The notes under the pieces were generated by a model, which was given only the letters and a program-made list of their open reading frames with translations, searched no databases and was not told where the DNA came from. A stretch of 7,418 bases of DNA from Roseovarius sp. (GTDB taxonomy: Bacteria; Pseudomonadota; Alphaproteobacteria; Rhodobacterales; Rhodobacteraceae): positions 1-7,418 of the forward strand of contig JALQUE010000264.1 of assembly GCA_023260815.1 (NCBI GenBank), given 5' to 3'. Each line of letters starts with the position of its first letter. Within the stretch, counting starts at the first letter, position 1. Shown one piece after another: positions 1 through 6,509 of the stretch. Position numbers and translations under genes: made by a program.

Positions 1-2
1 AA

Positions 3-602
3 TACGGCGCCATGACCTACCTCGACGAGGTGCATGCCGTGGGCCTGTACGGCCCGCGCGGCGGCGGCGTCAGCGAAGAGCTAGGTCTGTCCGACCGCAT
101 CACCCTGATCGAAGGCACGCTCGGCAAGGCCTATGGCTGCATGGGCGGCTATGTGACCGGTTCAACCGCGATGTGCGATTTCATCCGCTCGTTCGCCAGC
201 GGCTTCATCTTCACCACCGCCCTGCCCCCTGCCGTTGCGGCAGCGGCAACAGCCTCGATCGCGCATCTCAAGACCTCCGAGATCGAACGCCAGCAACAGC
301 GCGACCGCGTCGCGCGCCTGCGCGCGCAGCTGGATCGCCGGGGCATTCCGCATCTCGACAATCCCAGCCATATCATCCCCGTGATGATCAAGGATCCGGT
401 CAAGTGCCGGATGCTGGCGGATATCCTGATGCGCGACTGGGGCATCTATGTGCAGCCGATCAATTACCCGACCGTGCCCAAGGGCACCGAGCGGCTCCGC
501 TTCACCCCCGGCCCCTTGCACAGCGACGCCGATATCGACCATCTGGTCGAGGCGCTGACCGTGCTCTGGAAGCAATGCGCGATTGCCCACGCAGTGGCAT
601 AA
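3..602 (+). CDS. hemA: 5-aminolevulinate synthase, C-terminal half (partial, cut by window start)
   Basis: PLP-dependent enzyme that condenses glycine with succinyl-CoA to 5-aminolevulinate, the first step of tetrapyrrole synthesis in alphaproteobacteria (cytoplasmic). The reading frame is open from base 3, so the first ATG at 12 is internal. About 199 codons remain and end in TAA; the family is about 400 residues, so roughly the first half lies outside. Visible hallmarks are YLDEVHAVG (fragment residues 6-14), whose Asp and His contact the PLP ring, and GTLGKAYG (38-45), whose Lys42 (codon 126-128) forms the Schiff base. The C-terminal small domain with ERLRFTPGP is also typical. It runs in the same direction as cycA, 84 nt upstream, with no terminator between, so read-through is plausible. 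In this setting it supplies precursor for bacteriochlorophyll and for the c-type hemes. The related KBL/BioF enzymes are less likely given the ALAS-specific sequence. Confidence 0.95.
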   Translation, partial: YGAMTYLDEVHAVGLYGPRGGGVSEELGLSDRITLIEGTLGKAYGCMGGYVTGSTAMCDFIRSFASGFIFTTALPPAVAAAATASIAHLKTSEIERQQQRDRVARLRAQLDRRGIPHLDNPSHIIPVMIKDPVKCRMLADILMRDWGIYVQPINYPTVPKGTERLRFTPGPLHSDADIDHLVEALTVLWKQCAIAHAVA

Positions 603-628
603 TCCCGCCTTTTCCTGCAATCAGACGG

Positions 629-680
629 TTGACATCGGGTGCGCAAAGCTAGCTGACTACGCCAGAGCAACCAAGGGAGG
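629..680 (+). promoter_or_regulatory. possible cycA promoter and ribosome binding site
   Basis: The hemA-cycA gap has a perfect TTGACA (629-634), but no good -10 box at 16-18 nt. TAGCTG (650-655) is too close and TGACTA (654-659) too far, so the promoter call is weak. An 8-bp palindrome AGCTAGCT lies at 647-654. The AAGGGAGG at 673-680 is a strong Shine-Dalgarno sequence 6 nt before the cycA ATG and fixes that start. Confidence 0.35.
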
Positions 681-686
681 TTTCGG

Positions 687-1127
687 ATGAAACTGAAATA
701 CGCAACGCTTCTGACCGCCGTGGCTCTGGCTGCGCCGGCATTCGCGGATGATCACGCCAGCGGCGACGCGGCGGCGGGCGAAAAGGCCTTCAACCAGTGC
801 AAGGCCTGCCACATGATCACCGACGCCGATGGGAACAACATCGTCAAGGGCGGTCGCGTCGGCCCGAACCTGTATGGTATTGTCGGCCGCACGGCCGGTT
901 CTGTTGAAGATTTCCGGTATTCCGACCTGCTGATCGCAGCCGGTGAAAAGGGTCTTGCCTGGGATGAGGCCAGCTTTGTCGGCTACGTCCAGGAACCGAC
1001 GGATTGGCTCAAGGAGCATACCGGCGAAGATGGCCGTGGGAAAATGACCTACAAGGTCCGCAAGGAAGAAGACGCCGTCAACGTCTGGGCCTACCTTGCA
1101 TCGGTCGGCCCCAAGGGCGGCTCGTAA
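687..1127 (+). CDS. cycA: cytochrome c2, periplasmic electron carrier
   Basis: A 146-residue precursor of a class I c-type cytochrome that carries electrons from the cytochrome bc1 complex to the photo-oxidised reaction centre, here presumably via PufC. Residues 1-20 are a Sec signal peptide ending AFA, with cleavage before DDHASGD. The single heme site is CKACH at 38-42. The distal ligand is Met120 in GRGKMTYK, which is Met100 of the mature protein, the same number as in R. sphaeroides cytochrome c2. GPNLYGIVGRTAG (59-71) and the insertion around EPTDWLKEHTG mark the large c2 (c550/c551) group rather than short mitochondrial-like forms. Start chosen from the AAGGGAGG 6 nt upstream. It lies downstream of hemA on the same strand, converges with dxs, and is followed by a strong terminator. 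A membrane-anchored cytochrome cy is excluded because the N-terminus is a cleavable signal. Confidence 0.95.
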   Translation: MKLKYATLLTAVALAAPAFADDHASGDAAAGEKAFNQCKACHMITDADGNNIVKGGRVGPNLYGIVGRTAGSVEDFRYSDLLIAAGEKGLAWDEASFVGYVQEPTDWLKEHTGEDGRGKMTYKVRKEEDAVNVWAYLASVGPKGGS

Positions 1128-1151
1128 GTCCTGTAGATCACACCCCGTTTG

Positions 1152-1187
1152 AAAGGCCGCGCAGGGCATCCCCCGCGCGGCCTTTTT
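1152..1187 (+). terminator. intrinsic terminator of cycA, between convergent genes
   Basis: A perfect 11-bp inverted repeat (AAAGGCCGCGC at 1152-1162 and GCGCGGCCTTT at 1175-1185) with a 12-nt loop runs directly into TTTTT on the plus strand, 24 nt after the cycA stop. In the other direction only a TTT run follows the stem, so it would act more weakly for dxs transcripts, whose stop lies at 1216-1218. It is the only clear hairpin between the two convergent genes. Confidence 0.85.
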
Positions 1188-1215
1188 CATTGTCCGGCAG
1201 TCGCTTGAACGGCCC

Positions 1216-3144
1216 CTACTTGGCCAGGCTCAGCGGCACGACACGGGCCGTGCGCTCGGCGGCGGCACGGGCCGTGGCCGCGATATCGCCGGCGGTCATC
1301 CCGGCATCGGCATACATGTCTGCGGGGCTGGCCTGATCTATGAACCGATCCGGCAAGCAGACATTGCGCATCGCCAGCCCGCGATCAAACGCGCCCTCGC
1401 GCGCCAGCGCATGCATCACGATCGAGCCGAACCCGCCCTCGGCCCCCTGCTCCACCGTGATCATCGCGCGATGCTTTTCGGCAAGCCGCATCACCAGCTC
1501 GGTATCCAGCGGCTTGGCAAAACGTGCATCGGCCAGCGTGACGCTCAGCCCCTCGCGTTCCAGCAGGTCGGCGGCCTCGATGCATTCCGCCAGATGCGCG
1601 CCATAGGACAGGATCGCCACATCCGTGCCTTCGCGCAGCACCCGGCCCTTGCCGATCTTCAGAACCTGGCCGCGTTCGGGGATATCCACGCCCATGCCCG
1701 ATCCGCGCGGATAGCGGAAGGCGATCGGCCCGGCATCATGCGCGGCGGCTGTGGCCACCATATGCTTCAATTCGGCCTCGTCAGCCGCCGCCATCACGGT
1801 GAACCCCGGTAGACTGGACAGATAGCCGATATCGAAGGCGCCCGCATGGGTCGCCCCATCGGCCCCCACCAACCCCGCGCGGTCAATCGCAAAGCGCACC
1901 GGCAAGCCCTGCAGGGCCACATCATGCACCACCTGATCATATCCACGCTGCAGGAAGGTGGAATAGATCGCGCAGAACGGCTTGAGACCGCTTGCCGCCA
2001 TCCCTGCGGCAAAGGTCACCGCGTGCTGTTCGGCTATGCCCACGTCAAAGACGCGGGCAGGGAACCGTTCGGCCATCACATCCAGCCCGGTACCCGACGG
2101 CATCGCGGCGGTGACCGCGACGATATCGGGATCGCGCGCGGCCTCTTCGGTCAGCGATTGCCCGAAGATCGACGTAAAGGACGGTGTGCCGCCCGATGAC
2201 TTGGTCTGCGTACCGGTGGCCACATCGAATTTCGCCACGCCATGATACTTGTCGCTGCTGGTCTCGGCGGGGGCATAGCCCTTGCCCTTGACCGTGCAGC
2301 AATGGATCAGGACCGGCCCGGTGGCGCGGGTGCGCGCCGCGCGCAACACGGGCAAAAGCTGGTCCATGTCGTGCCCGTCGATCGGCCCGACATACTCAAA
2401 GCCCAGTTCTTCGAACAAAGTTCCAGACCCGGTCAGCCCGGTCACCAGCTGACGGGCGCGCTTGGCGCCCTCGCGCATGGGCGCGGGCATCGCCGCCTCG
2501 AACCCTTCGGCCAGCGACGCCATCCGCGCCAGCGGCTCGTTTGCGTAAAGCCGGCTCAGATAGGACGACATCGCCCCCACCGGCGGCGCAATGCTCATTT
2601 CATTGTCGTTCAGGATCACAAACAGCCGCCGCCCCTCGTGACCGGCATTGTTCATCGCCTCATAGGCCATGCCCGCGCTGATCGACCCGTCGCCGATCAC
2701 CGCAATCGCATCGCCCGTGGCCTGGCCCATGTCGCGCCCCACCGCAAAACCAAGCGCGGCACTGATCGAGGTCGAACTGTGCGCCGCCCCGAACGGATCA
2801 TAGGGCGACTCGGATCTCTTGGTGAAGCCGCTTAGCCCATCCTTCTGGCGCAGGGTGCGGATGCGGTCACGCCGTCCGGTCAGGATCTTGTGCGGATAAC
2901 ATTGATGGCCGACATCCCAGATCAGCTTGTCCATCGGGGTGCTGAACACCGCGTGGATCGCCACCGTCAGTTCCACCACGCCAAGGCTAGATCCAAGATG
3001 CCCGCCGGTTTCCGACACGGCCGAAATCACCTCGGATCGCAACTCCTGGGCCAACCGGGCCAGATCGCGGTCCGGCATCTGGCGCAGGTCCGATGGGCCG
3101 GCGACACGGTCAAGCAACGGTGTGTGTGGTTTTTCGCTGGGCAT
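1216..3144 (-). CDS. dxs: 1-deoxy-D-xylulose-5-phosphate synthase
   Basis: ThDP-dependent cytoplasmic enzyme that joins pyruvate and glyceraldehyde 3-phosphate, the entry step of the MEP isoprenoid pathway (bacteriochlorophyll tail, carotenoids, quinones). Full length at 642 residues. N-terminal ThDP domain: GGHLGSSLG (47-55, His49), WDVGHQ (76-81), and the ThDP/Mg motif from GDG (151-153) to NDN (179-181). Central pyrimidine-binding domain: VGIAEQHAVTFAAG (368-381) with catalytic Glu372, DRAGLVGADG (421-430) and His433. The C-terminal transketolase-like domain covers about 500-635. Start supported by AAAAGGGGGG at 3149-3158. Stop is TAG. It follows pufC on the same strand after 112 nt containing a GC-rich hairpin, so it is probably a low-level distal gene of the puf transcript, perhaps with a promoter of its own that I cannot see. 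A dxs homologue (ORF641) also lies downstream of puf in R. capsulatus. Transketolase is excluded by the DXS-type motifs and length. Confidence 0.97.
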   Translation of the reverse strand: MPSEKPHTPLLDRVAGPSDLRQMPDRDLARLAQELRSEVISAVSETGGHLGSSLGVVELTVAIHAVFSTPMDKLIWDVGHQCYPHKILTGRRDRIRTLRQKDGLSGFTKRSESPYDPFGAAHSSTSISAALGFAVGRDMGQATGDAIAVIGDGSISAGMAYEAMNNAGHEGRRLFVILNDNEMSIAPPVGAMSSYLSRLYANEPLARMASLAEGFEAAMPAPMREGAKRARQLVTGLTGSGTLFEELGFEYVGPIDGHDMDQLLPVLRAARTRATGPVLIHCCTVKGKGYAPAETSSDKYHGVAKFDVATGTQTKSSGGTPSFTSIFGQSLTEEAARDPDIVAVTAAMPSGTGLDVMAERFPARVFDVGIAEQHAVTFAAGMAASGLKPFCAIYSTFLQRGYDQVVHDVALQGLPVRFAIDRAGLVGADGATHAGAFDIGYLSSLPGFTVMAAADEAELKHMVATAAAHDAGPIAFRYPRGSGMGVDIPERGQVLKIGKGRVLREGTDVAILSYGAHLAECIEAADLLEREGLSVTLADARFAKPLDTELVMRLAEKHRAMITVEQGAEGGFGSIVMHALAREGAFDRGLAMRNVCLPDRFIDQASPADMYADAGMTAGDIAATARAAAERTARVVPLSLAK

Positions 3145-3216
3145 CGCGCCCCCCTTTTCGGTGGCTCTGGCGTCGCCCGCGCAACGGGGTCGGGACGCAA
3201 GCGGCGCGATGAGGAT

Positions 3217-3246
3217 GGACCGGCGCGCGGGATGGCGCGCCGGTCC
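3217..3246 (-). repeat. 12-bp perfect hairpin between pufC and dxs, without a U-tract
   Basis: GGACCGGCGCGC (3217-3228) and GCGCGCCGGTCC (3235-3246) are exact inverted repeats around a 6-nt loop. The hairpin begins 11 nt after the pufC stop in the transcribed direction. The minus strand then reads ATCCTC, not a T-run, so it is not a canonical intrinsic terminator. It is better explained as a 3' stabiliser, pause or partial terminator that separates dxs output from puf output. Confidence 0.7.
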
Positions 3247-3256
3247 CTGTGTTAGC

Positions 3257-4375
3257 TCAGTTGCCGTAATCCGGCACGCCCGTGGTGGCCAGTTCCGGCC
3301 AGTCCTTGATCACGTTCGTGCCCTGCAGCGGCTGCTGATAGCCCTTGTGACAAGTCGCACAGGCCGCCTTCGGCGCATCGGCATGAACCGGCCCAAGGCG
3401 TTCGGGCGGATACTGATCCTCAAGCGGCACGAGATAATCGTTGTTCATCTCGAGCACCATCTGGATGCCCAGGCTTTCGGTGGCCCATTGCGGGGTCACC
3501 TGCCCACCGTCATAGAAGGCGCGGCTGTTGTGGCAGAACACGCAGTTCACCCCAAGCGAGTTGCTGACATAGTTCATCAGCGAATAGGTCCGCTCGGCCT
3601 GCTGGATGCCCGGATAGCCATCCTCGCCCGGAACACCCGCGACGCGGCTTTCCAGATCGTGCACCCCGATCGCCTCGCCATCGAGAAGATACTTCTCCAG
3701 CGCGTCCGAGGGCAACGAGGTGAACTGGCTTTGCGCCGTCACCCGGTTCTGATTGGCCGACCAGCCCGCCATCGTCTCGTTCACATCGCCCATCTTGAAC
3801 CAGATGTCGCTGGGAACGTTCTCGCCGCGGTGGCAGGTCATGCAGGTCACGCCGACCTGTTTGTTGGCGTTGACGTGACCGTCCCATGCCTCGTTGATGT
3901 TCTGCGTCATCTGGATCATCCGGCGGGCGACGACCTTGGTGTAAAGGTTGTCCTCGCCATACGTCTCGATGTCGCCATCCCCGTGGCAATAGGCGCAGCC
4001 CTGCTCGGGCGAGACCCACCGGGTCATCGCCGCCATCAGCCGGTTGAAGTTGGCGTCGGTCAGATCGCCCAGAACCTGAACGTTCTGGTAGATGTCCTTG
4101 GCCAGGGCTTCACCCGGTTCGGGCACAAAGGGCGGGTCCTCGATCAGAAGCTCGATATGGGGATCGGGCTTCGCCAGATCGGCGGTGAATTCGGGGACGG
4201 ACATCCCCGTGCCGCGCGGGCCGGTCTGCATGCTGTCGGTGGCGAAGGGCTGCCCCCATGCGATCAGCATGGTGGCGGCAAAGACTGCCCCGCCCACCGT
4301 GCCGATGATGATCGCCGGACGGAAGACGTCCGTGGGATTGTCCCGGTTCCATTTGTCAAACCATTTGGGAAACAT
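3257..4375 (-). CDS. pufC: reaction-centre tetraheme cytochrome c subunit
   Basis: Periplasmic subunit that docks on PufL/PufM and re-reduces the special pair. 372 residues. Four CXXCH heme sites: CAYCH (127-131), CMTCH (178-182), CVFCH (278-282), CATCH (339-343). By comparison with the Blastochloris viridis subunit, distal ligands would be Met114 (13 before the first Cys), Met153 or Met156, Met267 (11 before the third Cys) and His167 for heme 4, so all four hemes look intact. The N-terminus has one hydrophobic segment (about 19-40) and no lipobox Cys, so it should be held by an uncleaved membrane anchor, unlike the B. viridis lipoprotein. The ATG lies 3 nt after the pufM TGA, with AGGAGG (4384-4389) inside the end of pufM, implying coupled translation. 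It takes the place of pufX in Rhodobacter. Confidence 0.97.
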   Translation of the reverse strand: MFPKWFDKWNRDNPTDVFRPAIIIGTVGGAVFAATMLIAWGQPFATDSMQTGPRGTGMSVPEFTADLAKPDPHIELLIEDPPFVPEPGEALAKDIYQNVQVLGDLTDANFNRLMAAMTRWVSPEQGCAYCHGDGDIETYGEDNLYTKVVARRMIQMTQNINEAWDGHVNANKQVGVTCMTCHRGENVPSDIWFKMGDVNETMAGWSANQNRVTAQSQFTSLPSDALEKYLLDGEAIGVHDLESRVAGVPGEDGYPGIQQAERTYSLMNYVSNSLGVNCVFCHNSRAFYDGGQVTPQWATESLGIQMVLEMNNDYLVPLEDQYPPERLGPVHADAPKAACATCHKGYQQPLQGTNVIKDWPELATTGVPDYGN

Positions 4376-4378
4376 CGC

Positions 4379-5365
4379 TCAGTCCTCCTGCCCGATGAAG
4401 GCTTCATAAGACCCGTAGTTCTCGTAGCCGTAAGAACCATCATACATCGGCGCGAAGTTGTGCTCCTGGGCCCATATGAACCAGTTGTCGACAACAGTGC
4501 CCGTCAGCAGGATCCCGATACCGCCGGTGATCGGCGTCAGCACCGCGAACCACCAGGCCCACCGGTGAATGCCCTCCATCGTGGCATTGAACCCCATGGT
4601 CCAGCGCCAGAACAGGGCCGCACGCTCACTCGCCGTGCCGCGGTCGTAGATCTGCTCCAGCTCGCGGTCGCCGCCAAAGCGGGTCACGGCAAGGATGGTC
4701 GCGCCATGCATGGCGAACAGCAGGACCGAGCCATAAAGGAACACGATCGAGAGACAGTGGAACGGGTTGTAGTAAAGGTTGCCGTAGCGGATCGAGAACG
4801 CCGTGGTCCAATCGAGATGCGGGAAGATGCCATACGGCACGGCCTCGGACCATGATCCCATCAGGATCGGACGGAAGAGACCCAGCACAAGGAACAGCCA
4901 GATCGCAGAGGCAAAGGCCCAGGCGACATGCTTGCCCATCTTGTGCTGCTGCGCCAGCAGATACGAGCGCAGCCACCATGTCATGACACTGACCAGCAGG
5001 AAGAAGCTCGAGATGATGTACCAGCCCCCGTCATTCAGCGGCGGCATCGACAGGCCATGCTCGGGGCCGGGAGGCTCCAGCGCCAGCCAGAAACCCTGCC
5101 GCAGGAACTCGGGGATCGACCAGCCGACCTGCGCCAGCATGTTCAGACCCACGATGTTGAACCACAGGACACCGGTCAGCAGGCTGATCATCCCGGTCCA
5201 GCCAAGATAGACGGGACCGATCTGTGCGTTGCCCATCCACCCGACAAGGGTGCTGAAGAACGGCTTGCCGATCCGCTCCTCGGCCATGTTGTTTTCGTTG
5301 TCCATGCCCCATTCGGGCGGGCCCTGGACCTGAACTTGCGTGAATATGTTTTGATATTCGGGCAT
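4379..5365 (-). CDS. pufM: photosynthetic reaction centre M subunit
   Basis: Inner-membrane core subunit with five transmembrane helices (roughly 53-78, 111-140, 145-167, 198-226, 260-286). With PufL it binds the special pair, accessory bacteriochlorophylls, bacteriopheophytins, quinones and the non-heme iron. 328 residues; alignment to R. sphaeroides M is offset by one (initiator Met). His183 (M182), His203 (M202, special pair), Tyr211 (M210), His220, Glu235 and His267 (iron ligands M219, M234, M266) and Trp253 (M252, QA pocket) are all present. Departures from R. sphaeroides are Tyr198 (M197) and Cys204 (M203). The C-terminus is about 20 residues longer than in R. sphaeroides, with a Tyr-rich tail, fitting species that carry PufC. 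The start follows the pufL TAA by 3 nt, with AGGTGGGG (5375-5382) as a likely ribosome site. Confidence 0.98.
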   Translation of the reverse strand: MPEYQNIFTQVQVQGPPEWGMDNENNMAEERIGKPFFSTLVGWMGNAQIGPVYLGWTGMISLLTGVLWFNIVGLNMLAQVGWSIPEFLRQGFWLALEPPGPEHGLSMPPLNDGGWYIISSFFLLVSVMTWWLRSYLLAQQHKMGKHVAWAFASAIWLFLVLGLFRPILMGSWSEAVPYGIFPHLDWTTAFSIRYGNLYYNPFHCLSIVFLYGSVLLFAMHGATILAVTRFGGDRELEQIYDRGTASERAALFWRWTMGFNATMEGIHRWAWWFAVLTPITGGIGILLTGTVVDNWFIWAQEHNFAPMYDGSYGYENYGSYEAFIGQED

Positions 5366-5368
5366 CTC

Positions 5369-6208
5369 TTACATCCCCACCTGAGAGGGCCAGATCGGCA
5401 GCTCAAGCCACCAGTTCCACCACTCGGGCCAGCCCTTGGTCCAAAGCGGTCCGCTGATGATGATGCAGACCGCCGACCAGAACCCGGCATTGAGCGCCAG
5501 CAGCAAACCGACGCGGTGAATCCCCAGCGTGCCCACCGAGTAACCGATGAAATCGCGGAAGAACGTATCCTCGTGATCGGGCGACTTGGCCTCTTCGCCC
5601 TTCTCGGGGTTGGCCGCCGACAGGATCAGGCCGCCATGCAGCGCCAGCGCCAGGGTGGTGGTGAAGAAGAAGGTCACCGCCAGCATATGCGCCGGATTGT
5701 AATGGAAGTGCAGATAGGCGTAGCCGGTGTTCGACACCCAATCGAGGTGGCTGAAGATGCCATACGGGAAGCCATGCCCCCAGGCGCCCATCAGCAAGGG
5801 ACGGAACACCACCAGCGTGGCATAGGCAAAGATCGCGACGCTGAAGGCGAAGGGCACATGATAGCCCATGCCCAGCTTGCGGCAGATCTCGACCTCTCGC
5901 AGCGCCCAACTGATGAAGGCGCCAAGCGCGCAGATCGTGATGATCTGCCAAAGGCCGCCCTCCATCAGCGGTGCCAGTCCCAGACCGTATTTCAGATCGG
6001 GCGGCGCGATGTTGATCAGCCAAGGATTGAAGGTGCCCTGATGGGCAGCGCCCCAGAATATCAGAATGGTCCCCAGTGCGGCGAAGAACGCCGCCGTGAC
6101 ACCGAAGAAGCCAACGTAGAAAGGTCCGACCCAGAAGTCGAACAGATCGCCGCCGATCAGCGTCCCTCCGCGGACCCGGTATTTTCGTTCGAAACTGAGC
6201 ACAGCCAT
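5369..6208 (-). CDS. pufL: photosynthetic reaction centre L subunit
   Basis: Inner-membrane core subunit and partner of PufM; it carries the active electron-transfer branch and the QB site. 279 residues with five membrane helices (about 33-55, 85-112, 116-140, 171-199, 226-251). With the +1 offset to R. sphaeroides, His154 (L153, accessory pigment), His174 (L173, special pair), His169 (L168), Glu105 (L104), Tyr163 (L162), His191 and His231 (iron ligands) are present. The QB proton-path residues Glu213, Asp214 and Ser224 (L212, L213, L223) are conserved. His167 replaces the Asn at L166 of R. sphaeroides. The C-terminus is Trp-rich (258-273) and a few residues shorter. Start fixed by GGAGG at 6217-6221, 8 nt upstream. 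Separated from pufA by 124 nt with hairpins; coupled to pufM by a 3-nt gap. Confidence 0.98.
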   Translation of the reverse strand: MAVLSFERKYRVRGGTLIGGDLFDFWVGPFYVGFFGVTAAFFAALGTILIFWGAAHQGTFNPWLINIAPPDLKYGLGLAPLMEGGLWQIITICALGAFISWALREVEICRKLGMGYHVPFAFSVAIFAYATLVVFRPLLMGAWGHGFPYGIFSHLDWVSNTGYAYLHFHYNPAHMLAVTFFFTTTLALALHGGLILSAANPEKGEEAKSPDHEDTFFRDFIGYSVGTLGIHRVGLLLALNAGFWSAVCIIISGPLWTKGWPEWWNWWLELPIWPSQVGM

Positions 6209-6227
6209 TTTCGCAGCCTCCGAATGT

Positions 6228-6258
6228 GGCAGCCCACGGGGCCCTCTGGCCCGGAGCC
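6228..6258 (-). repeat. hairpin upstream of the pufL ribosome site
   Basis: The core stem GGGCC (6239-6243) / GGCCC (6248-6252) has a 4-nt loop and can be extended, with mismatches, by GGC (6228-6230) / GCC (6256-6258). It lies just before the pufL Shine-Dalgarno sequence (6217-6221) and is the second of two structured elements in the pufA-pufL spacer. In Rhodobacter this spacer holds hairpins and an RNase E site that control pufBA versus pufLM mRNA stability. The same role here is inferred. Confidence 0.5.
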
Positions 6259-6287
6259 AACCGGATCTAAACTTGTCTTTGGTGGCC

Positions 6288-6311
6288 GCGGGCGGGACAG
6301 GCCCCGCCCGC
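6288..6311 (-). repeat. strong hairpin 3' of pufA (mRNA stabiliser / partial terminator)
   Basis: A perfect 9-bp stem, GCGGGCGGG (6288-6296) and CCCGCCCGC (6303-6311), with a 6-nt loop starts 21 nt after the pufA stop. There is no T-run after it on the minus strand. Position and form match the known intercistronic hairpin of Rhodobacter puf mRNA, which protects the pufBA segment from 3' decay and so sets the excess of LH1 over reaction centre. Confidence 0.7.
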
Positions 6312-6332
6312 AGCGCTGTCTTGCATCAGCGA

Positions 6333-6494
6333 TCAGCCGCCGTACTTGGCAGCGGCGATTTCAAACCAGTTGAAACCGTCGGTGCTCAGAAGCACGAGGT
6401 GGATCATCGCCGCGAGCAGAAACAGGAACGCGCCCTGCGCCACGAAAACGCGGCGGGGGTCGAAGATGAGCCAGATCTTGTAGAATTTAGCCAT
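6333..6494 (-). CDS. pufA: LH1 antenna alpha polypeptide
   Basis: Small inner-membrane protein of the light-harvesting 1 ring. Translated from the minus strand it gives 53 residues. The cytoplasmic end is MAKFYKIWLIFDPRRVFVAQ, followed by one membrane helix (about 15-36) with AAMIHLVLL, where His32 ligates bacteriochlorophyll a. The C-terminus is STDGFNWFEIAAAKYGG. Nearly all positions of the first 35 residues match R. sphaeroides LH1 alpha; the C-terminal tail is about five residues shorter than in that species. Stop is TGA. GGAAGGGG (6502-6509) upstream, overlapping the pufB stop region, serves as ribosome site; the gap to pufB is 15 nt. Confidence 0.97.
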   Translation of the reverse strand: MAKFYKIWLIFDPRRVFVAQGAFLFLLAAMIHLVLLSTDGFNWFEIAAAKYGG

Positions 6495-6509
6495 TTCTAT
6501 ACCCCTTCC

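Noticed and set aside
12..14. ATG at 12 as the start of a hemA-like gene
   Set aside because: The frame is open to base 3, and the conserved YGAMTYLDEVHAVG motif includes residues before this Met, so it is internal to a gene cut by the window edge.
1152..1187. Full bidirectional terminator
   Set aside because: Only the plus strand has a run of five T after the stem; for dxs only three T follow, so strong termination of dxs is not supported.
3145..3256. A pufX gene after pufM/pufC
   Set aside because: The gap is 112 nt, is filled by the dxs leader and a hairpin, and holds no PufX-like frame; pufC takes that place.
3346..3361. A TGT...ACA element as a PpsR site
   Set aside because: The spacing is 10 rather than 12 between TGT and ACA, and it lies inside the pufC coding region at a heme motif.
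2927..4855. A 642-codon plus-strand open frame opposite dxs, pufC and pufM
   Set aside because: It runs antisense to three confidently identified genes, crosses their boundaries and resembles no family. GC-rich codon bias leaves long stop-free antisense frames. Its equal length to dxs (642) is coincidence.
4928..6373. A 481-codon plus-strand open frame opposite pufM, pufL and pufA
   Set aside because: Antisense shadow of well-identified genes with a Gln/Arg/Asp/His-rich low-information translation.
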